From assembly GCA_947505105.1 (NCBI GenBank), contig CANNKG010000011.1, positions 1 through 56,115 on the forward strand: a stretch of 56,115 nucleotides of DNA. Direction: 5' to 3'. Origin of the DNA: Methylococcaceae bacterium (lineage in GTDB: Bacteria > Pseudomonadota > Gammaproteobacteria > Methylococcales > Methylomonadaceae). This document shows, piece after piece, positions 16,856 through 27,070 of this stretch; positions within the stretch are counted from its first letter, which is position 1, and every line of letters begins with the position of its first letter. Made by a program: the position numbers and the translations under genes. Under the pieces are notes generated by a model. It was not told the DNA's origin. It saw only the letters and a list, made by a program, of their open reading frames with translations, and did no database searches.

Positions 16856-19621
16856 ATGCCAACCAAGCCTTTTGAACCAAGTACCAGTCTTAATTTAAAA
16901 AGTACAAGCGATACCGCCCCCTTGCCGGTGCCGATTGCAGTCACCCCGGCGCAGAACGCAAAGCAGGTGCCAATCAACAACGCTATTCAGGTTAGGTTCG
17001 ATCAACCGATTAAGCAAGGCCAAGGCAACTTCATTATCAGCAACGACCAAGGTGATAGCCAGATAATTTCGGTTAATGATCTTAACTATGTCAGCATTGA
17101 TGATAAGACGCTAACGCTTACTCCTCTGAATGATTTTAAGTTTAATAGCGATTATTCGGTCAAGATGGAAGCCGGTACCTTAACTGATTTGCATGGACGA
17201 CCTTTGGCCGAGATAATGGACAGTAGCGCCTATACGTTCACTACCCAAGACTCTTTGGCACTGACCTCTTATGATTGGAGCTATTACGGGGAAAGTAATG
17301 TTAACAGTGTGTTGTGGGTCGGCTTTGATAAACTGATCCGACGGGGGAGCGGTAAGATTACGCTCAGCAATGACCAGGGAGATACCCAGGTGATTGATGT
17401 CTCCGATCACAATCAGATTATGATCGATAGGTCTGGTCTGAGACTCGATCCGCTAAGAAGTTTGCGCGCAGATAGTCGTTATCATGTCCTGGCCGATGCG
17501 GGTGTCATTACCGATCTGGACGGCAATGCCTCGCCTAAATTGACCGACCCCAATTTCTTAGTTATTCAGACCCTGGGCGATCATAAGCCACCGCAATTCG
17601 ATGTAAGCCGTATATCTGCCAATACAAGTGGCTTTTACTTGCCTTTTAGTGAAACGATTAAACTCGGATCCGGTTCGCTTAAGCTGATCGATAGCCAGGG
17701 TCGGCAAACCATTATTGATGTGCGCGATAGCCAACAGGTTAAACTTGGCGATTCTTTCCTGACCGTGCAACCAAGCGGTGGCTTATTGCCAAACACTCAG
17801 TACCAACTCCAATTAGATGGAGGGCTTGTGGAGGACTTGGTCGGCAATCCATTGCAAGCGCCGAGTGAGCCGATATCTTTTGATGTGCCAAATATTATCC
17901 CGCCCAATGATACGACTGTCCCTCAAATCATTACCACCAGTCCGACGGACGAACAGAACCAAGTTGCGCTGGATAGCGACATTCTCCTGATTTTCAACGA
18001 GGCGGTAAGTTTGACGGGCAGCGGTCATTTTATCCTCAGTAACGGCCTGGGCGATACGCGTGTCATTGCTGCAAGTGACAGTAGCCAAGTACGCTATGTA
18101 AAACACGATTATGGAAATAGTAAAATTTTCGTTGATAACACTCAATTGATTATCGATCCTGCTCAGAACTTAGTCGCTAACAGTCGCTATGTGGTTCAGA
18201 TGGAGGCTGATACAGTCCGGGACCTTGCGGGTAACCCGGTTGCGGCGATCATGGACAATCAGGCCTTCAATTTTTCGACCGTGGCGGATGCAAACGCACC
18301 GATGATCCTGTCCGTTACGCCAGTCGATAATAGCTTAAACGTACCGGTCGATGCTAATATCATTGCGGTGTTCAATGAGCCGATCCGTGCAGGTCGCGGT
18401 AATATCACGCTGACCAATGAGCTGGGTGATCAGTTCGTGATTGCGGTGGACGATCAAAGCCAAGTAAATTTTAACGGCACGCAACTTATGATCAATCCGA
18501 CTCAAGATTTACTCCACGGCGCGGCCTATTTGGTGCAAATCGACGCCGAGGCGATTCTCGATTTGGCTGGAAACCCCTTTGGAGCGGTTACGGGTCCTAA
18601 TGCGTATAATTTTACGACCGCCCCGGAAAATGATGCGCCAACTTATTTATATCATCAAGAATCTTTAACGTGGCCGCAGACCATTCAGTTGTCTTTTAAT
18701 GAAGCGATAAAACTTGGCACCGGCAATCTAATCCTAAGTAATGGCCAAGGCGATGACCGCACGATTGCGGTGAGCGATAGTCGTCAAGTCAAGATTCTCC
18801 AGGACGATTACTACTACCGATATGGACATAAGATCGTCGAGATTTCGCCGACATTCGCTTTACTGCCCGACAGCAGTTATACGCTCAAAATCGATCCCGG
18901 TGCATTCACCGACATTTCCGGTAATGCCTTTGCCGGTATTCAGGATACGACCAGGATCCGCATTAGCACACCAGCGCCTGACTTAGTAGCTCCTGTCCTT
19001 GAAGGCTTTAACCAGTATTCGGGGGTCCCGTTGAGTTTTAGATTTAGCGAATTTATTAAAGTAGGAAACGGATTTATTACGCTAAACAATGATGCACATG
19101 ATACGCGACTGATCGATATCCATGACTCGACGCAAGCACGAATTAATGGGGCAGAACTCTACATCGATCCTAAAACCGACCTCACCGGCGGCGCGATCTA
19201 TACCGCACAATTAGATAACGGACTTGTGACCGATAACAGCGGCAATAGCTATCAGGGGGGCGGGATCATTACCTTCGAAGCGCTGTTCAAACCCGCTGCG
19301 AACCAACCGGTCCAGGAAATTAATCACGGCGGCACATCCGGCGTCTACGACAATCAGGATGTGTTGAAATTCAATTTTAACGGACCGGTGCATTGGCAAG
19401 GCATGTTGTATCATCATCAATTTACGTCGGACAACTCCGAACTTTCGCATATTAATGATCAACGTCTTGATGGCGAATACCCCCTGCAATTCAGTCAAGA
19501 TGGCTTGTCGGCATCGATTACCTTGACCGAAACCAGTCAGTTCGCCCATGGCGATACGGTTACCTTTACCGGCATCAGTGGCGATGCGGGGACGTTGCAT
19601 AATGTGGTGTTTACCTTGTGA
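16856..19621 (+). CDS. Large repeat protein with seven Big_5-like Ig domains (copy A)
   Basis: The 921-residue protein has about seven repeats of 100-120 residues, each with the series (F)xEAIKxGxGxxxLSNxQGD, then I.V.D..QV, then a L.I.P segment and a D.AGN turn. These resemble Big_5/SbsA Ig-like domains found in surface and secreted proteins. A distinct C-terminal segment (about 820-921, EINHGG...GVYD...FTGISG) ends in hydrophobic FTL. There is no N-terminal signal peptide. A C-terminal type I secretion signal is possible, but no exporter gene lies nearby. It starts at ATG 16856 behind AGGAG. It is a close paralogue of the gene at 20445. Confidence 0.75.
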   Translation: MPTKPFEPSTSLNLKSTSDTAPLPVPIAVTPAQNAKQVPINNAIQVRFDQPIKQGQGNFIISNDQGDSQIISVNDLNYVSIDDKTLTLTPLNDFKFNSDYSVKMEAGTLTDLHGRPLAEIMDSSAYTFTTQDSLALTSYDWSYYGESNVNSVLWVGFDKLIRRGSGKITLSNDQGDTQVIDVSDHNQIMIDRSGLRLDPLRSLRADSRYHVLADAGVITDLDGNASPKLTDPNFLVIQTLGDHKPPQFDVSRISANTSGFYLPFSETIKLGSGSLKLIDSQGRQTIIDVRDSQQVKLGDSFLTVQPSGGLLPNTQYQLQLDGGLVEDLVGNPLQAPSEPISFDVPNIIPPNDTTVPQIITTSPTDEQNQVALDSDILLIFNEAVSLTGSGHFILSNGLGDTRVIAASDSSQVRYVKHDYGNSKIFVDNTQLIIDPAQNLVANSRYVVQMEADTVRDLAGNPVAAIMDNQAFNFSTVADANAPMILSVTPVDNSLNVPVDANIIAVFNEPIRAGRGNITLTNELGDQFVIAVDDQSQVNFNGTQLMINPTQDLLHGAAYLVQIDAEAILDLAGNPFGAVTGPNAYNFTTAPENDAPTYLYHQESLTWPQTIQLSFNEAIKLGTGNLILSNGQGDDRTIAVSDSRQVKILQDDYYYRYGHKIVEISPTFALLPDSSYTLKIDPGAFTDISGNAFAGIQDTTRIRISTPAPDLVAPVLEGFNQYSGVPLSFRFSEFIKVGNGFITLNNDAHDTRLIDIHDSTQARINGAELYIDPKTDLTGGAIYTAQLDNGLVTDNSGNSYQGGGIITFEALFKPAANQPVQEINHGGTSGVYDNQDVLKFNFNGPVHWQGMLYHHQFTSDNSELSHINDQRLDGEYPLQFSQDGLSASITLTETSQFAHGDTVTFTGISGDAGTLHNVVFTL

Positions 19622-19762
19622 TCATCTGGTCGGTTGGCTTGGCACACGGCGTCTAACCTGGCATCGCACAATGCGCCGGAGAACGTCGATAATTAAGCGA
19701 TATCATCACCTTATGATTTGGGCTTTTTTTCTGTGTATTCCCAAACTAATGGAAGAGGATTT

Positions 19763-20270
19763 ATGACAGTACTCAGCAGTTTTTTTAAGCAAATCAAACT
19801 ACTTAACTCCAAAAAAGCGCCAGTTTTGGCAGAGTCCGCTTAGTTTCGTTTATCACTACGAAACTTTTTTGAATATTGATGATTCGTTTCAGGGGGCTAA
19901 CACAATTAATTTGATTTTCAATGAAGCGGTTAAAGTAGGCTCAGGTAATTTTGTGCTGAGTAACGACCAAGGCGATATGCGTAAAATCGCGGTGATCGAT
20001 GGCAGTCAAGTCTCTATTGTGGCTGATGAACCGACGCATCTTATTATTGCTCCGAGCAAGCCCCTCGTCGATGGCAGCCAATATACGTTGCAAATCGAAA
20101 GCGGCGCAGTTACTGACAGGGTTGGCAATGCCTTTAACGGAATTCAGCATGCAAGCTCAATTAGCTTTCCCACACCACCTATTGACAGCTCGCCACCAGT
20201 TCTCGACATCAATGATGCTTCTCAGGTCAGTATCAATGGTAAAACCTTGGTTATCAACCTAGGCGAGGAT
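19763..20270 (+). pseudogene. Decayed third Big_5-like repeat gene
   Basis: A start with a GGAAGAGGA ribosome-binding site (ATG 19763) runs only 26 codons (MTVLSSFF...) before a stop. From 19869 another frame continues without a proper ATG and encodes a complete Big_5-like repeat (INLIFNEAVKVGSGNF...RVGNAF), then jumps from SSPPVLD straight to INDASQVSINGKTL, missing the middle of the following repeat. It is closest in order to repeats 6 and 7 of copies A and B. It reads as a paralogue broken by frameshift and deletion. Its open frame runs on into copy B, so a single 1120-codon call would be wrong. Confidence 0.65.
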
Positions 20271-20273
20271 TTG

Positions 20274-20389
20274 CCTCGTTCCCTCGGTCTCCGTGTGGAT
20301 ACAGTACTGGACGCTCCCGCGTCCTGGTGCTTAGCGAACCGCTGGAGCGATTACCCAAGCCATTCCGACGCCAGCGCATGGGGACGATG
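20274..20389. repeat. Dispersed hairpin-type repeat inside the decayed gene
   Basis: From CCTCGTTCCCTCGG to GGGGACGATG this looks like a degenerate copy of the 'cctcgttcccacgct...gcgtgggaacgatg' class of repeats that is common in several gammaproteobacteria. It contains GGACGCTCCCGCGTCC, a self-complementary centre. It sits just before the copy B leader and is read through by the pseudogene frame. Confidence 0.5.
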
Positions 20390-20444
20390 TAAAATTGAAA
20401 TAATAAACCTTGAAAAGTCAGTTAGGCTTCAGGAGATCATAACC

Positions 20445-23231
20445 ATGCCAACCAATCCATTTATACCAAACACAACTTTTTATCCAAAAAACGCAAACGA
20501 CACGGTCCCCTTGCCGGTGCCGATTGACGTCTATCCGGCCCACAATGCAACACAGGTGCCTATTGGCTATGGTCTCCAGGTCGCTTTCGATCAGCCCATT
20601 GTGCAAGGCCGGGGTAATTTTATTATCAGCAATGGCCAAGGCGATACCCAAATAATTTCGGTCAATGACGGCAACCATGTCTTCATTTATGATAGGTCGC
20701 TTTCGATTCTTCCCCTGAAAGATTTGACGCCTGATAGCCATTATTCGGTCCAGATGGAAGCGGGTGCCTTGACCGATGTGCAAGGCCGCCCCTTGGCTGC
20801 TGTCATGGACAGTACGGCTTATAATTTCACTACCGCTGCGCCGCTTGAGATTCCAATCGATCAGGCCTCACCTGCCGTGACCTCTGTTAATTTTGGTCAG
20901 AGCAAAAATAACGACAGTAACGGTAACACCAACAATAACCTGTGGATTACCTTTGATGAGGCCATCAAGCGGGGTAGCGGGAAGATTACGCTCAGCAATG
21001 ACCAGGGGGATACTCGGGTGATTGATATGTCCGATATCAATCAGATTAATGTTAATGGAGCTAGTCTGAGCATCAATCCTGCCAAGCCGCTACTGGCAGA
21101 TAGTAGTTATCACCTCCTGGCCGACGCGGGCGTCATTACCGATCTATTTGGCAATGCCACTGCCAAGCTGACCGACCCCAATGCTTTCGTTTTTGGCGTC
21201 TATGGCGATCATCAGCCGCCGCTACTGGATGCAAGCGGTCTCTATGTCAATAATTCCGGCGTGGCGGTGACGTTTAACGAAGCAATCAAGTTCGGTTCCA
21301 GTATGCTTACGTTGATCAACAGCCAGGGTAGGCAAACCATTGATGTGCGGGATAGCCGACAGGTTCAATTCGGCGATGCTGCGCTGTTTGTAACGCCAAA
21401 CATCGGCTTGTTAGCCGGCGATCAGTATCAATTGCTATTGGAAAGCGGCATCGTCAAGGACTGGGCCGGCAATGCCTTTCAAGCGCCTGGCGGGCCCTTG
21501 ACGTTTACGGTACCGGCTCTGATACCACCCGATACCAGCGCACCTTTGGTTATCAGCACCCGTCCGACAGACGAACAAGGCCAAGTCGCGCTCGATAGCG
21601 ACATTCACTTGACTTTTGACGAGGCGGTAAATTTGACCGGCGCCGGCCATTTCATCATCAGTAACGGCCAGGACGATACGCGTAGCATTGCCGCGAATGA
21701 TAAAGCTCAGGTTCGTTATGGAACCCGCGATTATGGCGGAGGAAAAATCTTTGAAGATCGGAGTCAAGTGATCATCAATCCCGCGCAGAACCTTGTCGCC
21801 AATAGCCGCTATGTGGTTCGGATGGAGTCCGATACGGTCAAAGATATGGCGGGCAATCCGGTTGCGGCAGTCATGGATAGTCAGGCGCTGAATTTTTCGA
21901 CCCCAACGGATGCAAGCGCGCCGATTGCCTTATCCACGACACCTGCCGACAACAGTCTAAACGTGGCGGTTGATAGCGATATTACGGTAGTGTTTAACGA
22001 AGCGATTCGGGCAGGCCTCGGCAACATCACACTGTTCAATGGACAAGGCGATACCCGCGTAATTGCCTCAAACGATTCATATCAGGTAAAGTTTGACGGA
22101 ACGCAACTGACGATCAATCCGTCTGAAGACTTACTCGCTGGCGTTTCTTATTCGGTGCAGGCCGATGCCGGGGCAATAGTCGATTTAGCGGGCAATCCAT
22201 TTGGCGCGGTGACCGATCCGGGCGCTTTCAATTTCACTACCGCTCCGGATACTCGCGTGCCGAATTTCTTATTTTATGGAGAATACTTTTCTGAGTCGCT
22301 CGGCACGCAGGTGATTCAGCTCAATTTTAATGAAGGGCTGAAACTCGGTACAGGTAATCTTATCCTAAGTAACGATCAAGGCGATGTCCGGACGATTGCG
22401 GTGACTGACGACCGTCAGGTCAACATTTTGGGATCAAGCTATCAAAGCAAGGTCGTGGAGATTACGCCGATACCGGCGTTGCTGCCTGAGAGTCGCTATA
22501 GCCTGAAAATCGAACCGGGTGCATTCAGCGACAATTCTGGCAATGCATTTGCAGGTATTCAGGATTCGACAACGATCGGCTTTACTCCGTCATTGCCACC
22601 TTCATCAACGCCTGATCTGACGGCGCCTGTCCTCGAAAGTTCTTATCTGGATAGTGCTGGCGTTTTGAGATTATATTTTAGCGAAACGATAAAAACCGGT
22701 AGCGGACACCTTAACTTGACCAATGATGCGAACGATAGCCGGGTGATCGACATCCATGACTCAAGCCAAGTAGTGATTGATGGACTAATCATCACTATTA
22801 ATCCAAACCCAGGCCTCACCGGAGGAAAAGTTTATACCGCCCAATTGGACAGCGGACTGGTGACCGATGGTAGCGGTAATGCCTATCAGGGGGAAGGAAT
22901 CGTTACCTTCGAAGCATCGTTCAAACCCGCCGCGAATCAAGCGGTCCAGGAAATTAATCACGGCGGTACGCAAGGTGTCTACGATAACGGGGATGTGGTG
23001 ATGTTTAATTTTAACGGGCCAGCGCATTGGCAAGGGGCTTTATGGCAACAGCATCAAGCAGGCGATAGCCTGCGCCTTGATGGTGATTACCCCGTGCAAT
23101 TCAGCCAGGATAGCCTGTCGGCATCGATTACCTTGACCGAAACCAGTCAGTTCGCCCACGGCGATATCATCAGGTTTACCGGCATCAGTGGCGAAGCGGG
23201 GGATTTTCATGAGGTAGCGTTTACGTTGTGA
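20445..23231 (+). CDS. Large repeat protein with seven Big_5-like Ig domains (copy B)
   Basis: The 928-residue paralogue of copy A matches it from MPTNPF/MPTKPF through the same C-terminal segment (EINHGGTQGVYD ... FTGISGEAGDFHEVAFTL). The seven repeats are in the same order. The start is ATG 20445 with AGGAG nine bases upstream; the open frame further upstream belongs to the pseudogene. Sequence after the stop also resembles that after copy A (CATCGC.CAA.GCGCC), so the duplication extended beyond the gene. The likely role is surface or secreted adhesion or matrix. This is inference from Ig-like repeats alone. Confidence 0.78.
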   Translation: MPTNPFIPNTTFYPKNANDTVPLPVPIDVYPAHNATQVPIGYGLQVAFDQPIVQGRGNFIISNGQGDTQIISVNDGNHVFIYDRSLSILPLKDLTPDSHYSVQMEAGALTDVQGRPLAAVMDSTAYNFTTAAPLEIPIDQASPAVTSVNFGQSKNNDSNGNTNNNLWITFDEAIKRGSGKITLSNDQGDTRVIDMSDINQINVNGASLSINPAKPLLADSSYHLLADAGVITDLFGNATAKLTDPNAFVFGVYGDHQPPLLDASGLYVNNSGVAVTFNEAIKFGSSMLTLINSQGRQTIDVRDSRQVQFGDAALFVTPNIGLLAGDQYQLLLESGIVKDWAGNAFQAPGGPLTFTVPALIPPDTSAPLVISTRPTDEQGQVALDSDIHLTFDEAVNLTGAGHFIISNGQDDTRSIAANDKAQVRYGTRDYGGGKIFEDRSQVIINPAQNLVANSRYVVRMESDTVKDMAGNPVAAVMDSQALNFSTPTDASAPIALSTTPADNSLNVAVDSDITVVFNEAIRAGLGNITLFNGQGDTRVIASNDSYQVKFDGTQLTINPSEDLLAGVSYSVQADAGAIVDLAGNPFGAVTDPGAFNFTTAPDTRVPNFLFYGEYFSESLGTQVIQLNFNEGLKLGTGNLILSNDQGDVRTIAVTDDRQVNILGSSYQSKVVEITPIPALLPESRYSLKIEPGAFSDNSGNAFAGIQDSTTIGFTPSLPPSSTPDLTAPVLESSYLDSAGVLRLYFSETIKTGSGHLNLTNDANDSRVIDIHDSSQVVIDGLIITINPNPGLTGGKVYTAQLDSGLVTDGSGNAYQGEGIVTFEASFKPAANQAVQEINHGGTQGVYDNGDVVMFNFNGPAHWQGALWQQHQAGDSLRLDGDYPVQFSQDSLSASITLTETSQFAHGDIIRFTGISGEAGDFHEVAFTL

Positions 23232-23321
23232 TGGACTTATCGGTGGGGGTAGCGGACGGTGCGCAATCCGACATCGCGCAAAGCGCCTTATTTCAACATT
23301 GATAACCCGGAAGTGAATGCC

Positions 23322-24512
23322 ATGAGCACAACCCCCAGCTCTTCAGTTACCGAGCAGTTGCAGCAAGCCTTCCGCTATTTGCAAGAGGGACAGTTGGCGC
23401 AGGCCGAACAACTGTGCCGACAGTTGTGCGTCATCGAGTCTGCGCCGGTCGATGCCTTGCAACTGCTGGCGGTCATTTATGCTCAAACTCAGCGGAGCGC
23501 GCTAGCGGATCAGTATTTTCTGCGCGCCTTGGCTTTGGCGCCGGAACGCGCCGACATTCTGGGCAATTACGCCAATCTGCTCTGGGAAACGGGCCGGATC
23601 GAGGCGACGATTGAGTATTGCCAGCGCGCGATTACGCTGAAAAGCCAACGCCCCGAGGTGTTCAACACTTTGGGCAATGCTTGGTTTCGCTTAGGTCGCT
23701 TTAAGGATGCCGAAGCCAGTTATCGCCAAGCCTTACATTTTCAGGCCGATTATTCGGAAGCGCATAATAATCTCGGCCAGACGCTAGCGTCGCTGCATGA
23801 TTATCGGGCCGCTGAACAGTGCTTTCGGAACGCCTTAGCCATCCAACCCGATTTCATCCTAGCCGCCGAAAATCTCAAACTCTATGCGACGCACTGGCTT
23901 GAGCCCTTGGTTGGCAGACATCTGTTGTTACGCCGCTATGGCGTCGAGGATGCGGCCTATATCAAAGCCTGTTATCAAAATCAGGCCTTTATGCAGCAAT
24001 ATAACCGCTTTCTCGCGCGCACCATTTCGGAGGAGGCTTTGAGTGAGAAACTCGCCGAAGACCAAGTCTTGCATCCGAGTCAACTTAAGGCGGTCAACTG
24101 GACTATTCGATCTGGCGATTCCGAGCAAGCGATCGGAATCGCTGGATTGGTCGATATTCAATGGCTGCATCGCCGCGCTGAATTCGTCATCGGTATTCCT
24201 GATAGCGCCGACCGCCGCGCAGGCAGCGGTCTTGAAGCGACTTTGCTGATTATGGATTTTGCGTTTAACCGGCTCCGGCTCAATAAACTGATGACCATTG
24301 TTTACGCTGATAATGATGCTTCGCTGAACAATAATCACGCGTTGGGTTTCAGGCAGGAGAGCCTGCTCAAACAACATCTACGTGATCCTGATACCAAAGG
24401 TTATATCGATCTGGTCGGCAACGCGCTGACCGAAGCCGAATTTCGCCAAAAGGCCCGTTTGGCTAAATTGTCTCGACGTTTGTTGGGTCGGGATGTGACT
24501 CAGTTGGCGTAA
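23322..24512 (+). CDS. TPR-GNAT fusion protein
   Basis: The 396-residue protein joins TPR-like repeats (residues about 10-190: QAFRYLQEGQLAQAEQL, YFLRALALAPERADILGNYANL, ASYRQALHFQADYSEAHNNLG) to a RimJ/RimL-like acetyltransferase domain (about 205-390) with GIAGLVDIQW, RAGSGLEATLLIMDFAF and the typical ending NHALGFRQE. The TPR part would dock a protein partner or glycosylated substrate, the GNAT part N-acetylates it. ATG 23322 has GGAAG in front. It lies 90 bp after copy B and may be co-transcribed, which suggests it acts on the repeat proteins or their assembly. Substrate unknown. Confidence 0.78.
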   Translation: MSTTPSSSVTEQLQQAFRYLQEGQLAQAEQLCRQLCVIESAPVDALQLLAVIYAQTQRSALADQYFLRALALAPERADILGNYANLLWETGRIEATIEYCQRAITLKSQRPEVFNTLGNAWFRLGRFKDAEASYRQALHFQADYSEAHNNLGQTLASLHDYRAAEQCFRNALAIQPDFILAAENLKLYATHWLEPLVGRHLLLRRYGVEDAAYIKACYQNQAFMQQYNRFLARTISEEALSEKLAEDQVLHPSQLKAVNWTIRSGDSEQAIGIAGLVDIQWLHRRAEFVIGIPDSADRRAGSGLEATLLIMDFAFNRLRLNKLMTIVYADNDASLNNNHALGFRQESLLKQHLRDPDTKGYIDLVGNALTEAEFRQKARLAKLSRRLLGRDVTQLA

Positions 24513-24570
24513 GATTACCCAGGCATAGGCTTCGATTTAAACCACTCAAATCATACTAAGAGGTGCAACC

Positions 24571-26337
24571 ATGATTTCCTCCAATCACGTAATTCTCTGT
24601 GGATTATTGATTTATCTACCCGCTGCTCAAGCGGATTCTATAAAAATTTCCAATAGTGGAGATGCTCTCCCTCTCTCAGCCGCGATCGGTGCCAGTGCCG
24701 ATGATTGGGCGTGTACTTATGATGATAAGACCCATTTACTCTGGGAGCTTAAACCTACTGACGGCGGTTTACGTGATCGGAATTGGACTTATAGCTGGTT
24801 CTCGAGCGATCCGCTTAAGAATGGCGGTGTGGCAGGTCTGGCTAATGGCGGCAAGTGCTGGGATTTAAAAAATTGCGATACCGAAAAATTTATTAAGCAA
24901 GTCAAGGCCCAGGGATTATGCGGCGTTAACGACTGGCGTTTGCCGGAAATTGCCGAGCTTGAAACTTATTACCCGCTTTTAAATGATTTTGTTGATATTG
25001 ATAATGAAAACGGTTTCAGATCGTACACGTGGTCAGCGACGACCAGTTCTGAGGATAAAGGCAAAGCATTTGCTTCTTACTCGTGGTCGGCATTTGATAA
25101 AAGTGAACCCCATGCCCTTCGCTTGGTAAGCCCGCTTGGGAGCATAACGCCGATTGATTTTAAAGAATCCTCTTGGCAGCCGGCGGAGTCCTGGTCGATA
25201 GAGGCGCCCCAAAGCATGGCCTTAGCCAAAGATGGTTCGCTATTCGTTGCCGATGTTAAGGAGCGCACTATTGTCAATTATCGGGCCGATGGGATGGTGC
25301 TCAAGACCATCAAAATTAAGGCCGGTTCAAGCGAGCAAAGCTTTGATTTCAAAAGGCCGGTTTTGATTGCAGTGGCGCCCGATCAAACCTTGTATTTGGT
25401 CGATCAAAGCCTGCAGCGCATCATACAAATCGACACCGACGGTAAATTTTTGTCGGCTTTTGGCCAGAAGGGTTTCGTCGATGGACAATTCGACGAGATT
25501 AGCGGCATCGCGTTTGCACCGGATGGTCGTTTGTATGTGGTCGATAAGCTCAGCAATCCGCCCAAAACGGAACAGCCTAGTGATGGGGCGTGGGGCAGTA
25601 TCGCCCGCGTTCAGCATTTTTCAGCGACGGGTACATTTTTGAGCGCCTTTACTTTCGGCAGCTATATGATCGGTCCCTATGGCAGTCAAGTGACGCCGGG
25701 TAAACTCACCGTCGCGACCGATGGTTCGTTATTACTCTATACCCACGTTATGAATATTGGGACCATGACCACGACCTCTCATGAGGTTAAACATTTTAGC
25801 CCCAATGGTACGCAGTTTTCAGGCCTTTCGGTAGGTCCGATCGGTTTTTGGCAGAATGGTGCAGTTGCGTTGGCGCCCGATGGTTCACTGTTTGTGACAA
25901 GCGATACCACGGTTCAACATCTTGGGACGAATGGTCGGGTTCTCGATGCTTTACCCGCTCAATTCAAGCAAGCGGACGACCTGCTGCTCAGCGCAGATGG
26001 CAATTTGTGGGTCGCCGATACTGGCAATAACCGCATCCAGCATTGGCGCTTTAATGCGCCTGTGAATCGTTATGACTCAAGCACGGGCGAAGCCTTGTTC
26101 GAAAATGTCACGGTCGGCAATGAGCATTACTGGGTCACGCTAAAGCACCAAGGCAATTTCAAGTTTACAGTCGTCAAAGCGATAAATATCAAACCAGTGA
26201 TCGAAAATCGCTCGACGTTGTTTGATCTCAGGACCGGTCTCGTCACCTTACCTAAGGTAGCGGTTGATGGACAGAATTACGATGTTGTGCTGCAACGGAT
26301 GGGCAACGGCTTATTTGTCTTGAAATCAGCAAAATAG
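24571..26337 (+). CDS. Exported DUF1566 plus NHL-repeat protein
   Basis: The 588-residue protein has a signal peptide (hydrophobic residues 8-18, cleavage near AQA-D). Residues about 40-190 are a DUF1566 (Lcl/FGS) domain with WRLPEIAELETYYPLL and YTWSATTS. Residues about 200-480 are repeats of the NHL beta-propeller type (MALAKDGSLFVAD, IAVAPDQTLYLVD, IAFAPDGRLYVVDK, LLLSADGNLWVADTGNNRIQ). The rest is a short C-terminal beta domain. Such proteins are found on surfaces or in the periplasm. It starts 58 bp after the TPR-GNAT gene on the same strand. Cellular role is unknown. Confidence 0.75.
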   Translation: MISSNHVILCGLLIYLPAAQADSIKISNSGDALPLSAAIGASADDWACTYDDKTHLLWELKPTDGGLRDRNWTYSWFSSDPLKNGGVAGLANGGKCWDLKNCDTEKFIKQVKAQGLCGVNDWRLPEIAELETYYPLLNDFVDIDNENGFRSYTWSATTSSEDKGKAFASYSWSAFDKSEPHALRLVSPLGSITPIDFKESSWQPAESWSIEAPQSMALAKDGSLFVADVKERTIVNYRADGMVLKTIKIKAGSSEQSFDFKRPVLIAVAPDQTLYLVDQSLQRIIQIDTDGKFLSAFGQKGFVDGQFDEISGIAFAPDGRLYVVDKLSNPPKTEQPSDGAWGSIARVQHFSATGTFLSAFTFGSYMIGPYGSQVTPGKLTVATDGSLLLYTHVMNIGTMTTTSHEVKHFSPNGTQFSGLSVGPIGFWQNGAVALAPDGSLFVTSDTTVQHLGTNGRVLDALPAQFKQADDLLLSADGNLWVADTGNNRIQHWRFNAPVNRYDSSTGEALFENVTVGNEHYWVTLKHQGNFKFTVVKAINIKPVIENRSTLFDLRTGLVTLPKVAVDGQNYDVVLQRMGNGLFVLKSAK

Positions 26338-26464
26338 TGCTGTCATCTGGAGGGCCAAAAGCACCTGTAGCTGCACTGGCTTAAGATTTGAAGGTCGAGA
26401 TATAAAATCATTATGGGGGGTCCATCCTTGGATAATCATAAAAGACTGATGACTGCTGAAGATT

Positions 26465-26914
26465 TTAGTGTTTGCCAAATAATTGAGGTGGCTTTGGTTG
26501 TGTCGAACTTTCCTGTAAGCAATGATAAGCAGCATTATCATAACGAATGAGTAATGACTGAGTATTTCGGTGTTCAGTTAAAAATAACTCGGCTTCTTTG
26601 GTGGTCAGATTTTTCATTAAATATTGCGCAATACATAAACAAGGTTTCTCAAAACGCGCTTTATCGTTGTCAGGGTTAACGGAGTTGTGAAGTTCCCTGG
26701 AAACGCATTCATCCGCAAATTGATGTTCAAATTTATGTTTGACCATATCGGTAACGGTTTCGTCATGGGTATGATCGAAAGGATTATGCACGGCTTTAGC
26801 GGTGCTAGTCTTGGATGAGTCATCATTCGATGAACAGCTCACCAATGCAGCGGTAATGACTGCGCTCAGCATTAATATTGAAAGAGTCTGGTTAATATAG
26901 TTATTTATTTTCAT
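26465..26914 (-). CDS. Predicted lipoprotein with conserved-looking cysteines
   Basis: The 149-residue protein has a signal segment with lipobox LVSC (residues 24-27). The mature part is hydrophilic and has Cys in DECVS, KPCLC and YHCLQ, four in all, which could form two disulfides in the periplasm. His/Asp-rich DHTHDET near residue 48 might bind metal, though nothing more supports this. No family recognised. It is convergent with the NHL gene and separated from the next gene by a 483-bp intergenic region. Confidence 0.6.
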   Translation of the reverse strand: MKINNYINQTLSILMLSAVITAALVSCSSNDDSSKTSTAKAVHNPFDHTHDETVTDMVKHKFEHQFADECVSRELHNSVNPDNDKARFEKPCLCIAQYLMKNLTTKEAELFLTEHRNTQSLLIRYDNAAYHCLQESSTQPKPPQLFGKH

Positions 26915-27070
26915 AAGATTAAATTATAGAAATGAATGATTAAGTTCAAAAATCAGTCGTGAACTTTATCATTTTTGAAGAATAACATAAAGCCATACTG
27001 GTGCCGGTTTGGTGCTTACAAATCAATTATATTCAATAATCAATTGCTTGAAATAATAAGTCAGGTTGTT

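Noticed and set aside
19869-23231. A single 1120-residue open frame covering copy B and its upstream region
   Set aside because: It lacks an ATG at its start, contains a decayed repeat and a dispersed element, and copy B has its own start with AGGAG at 20445.
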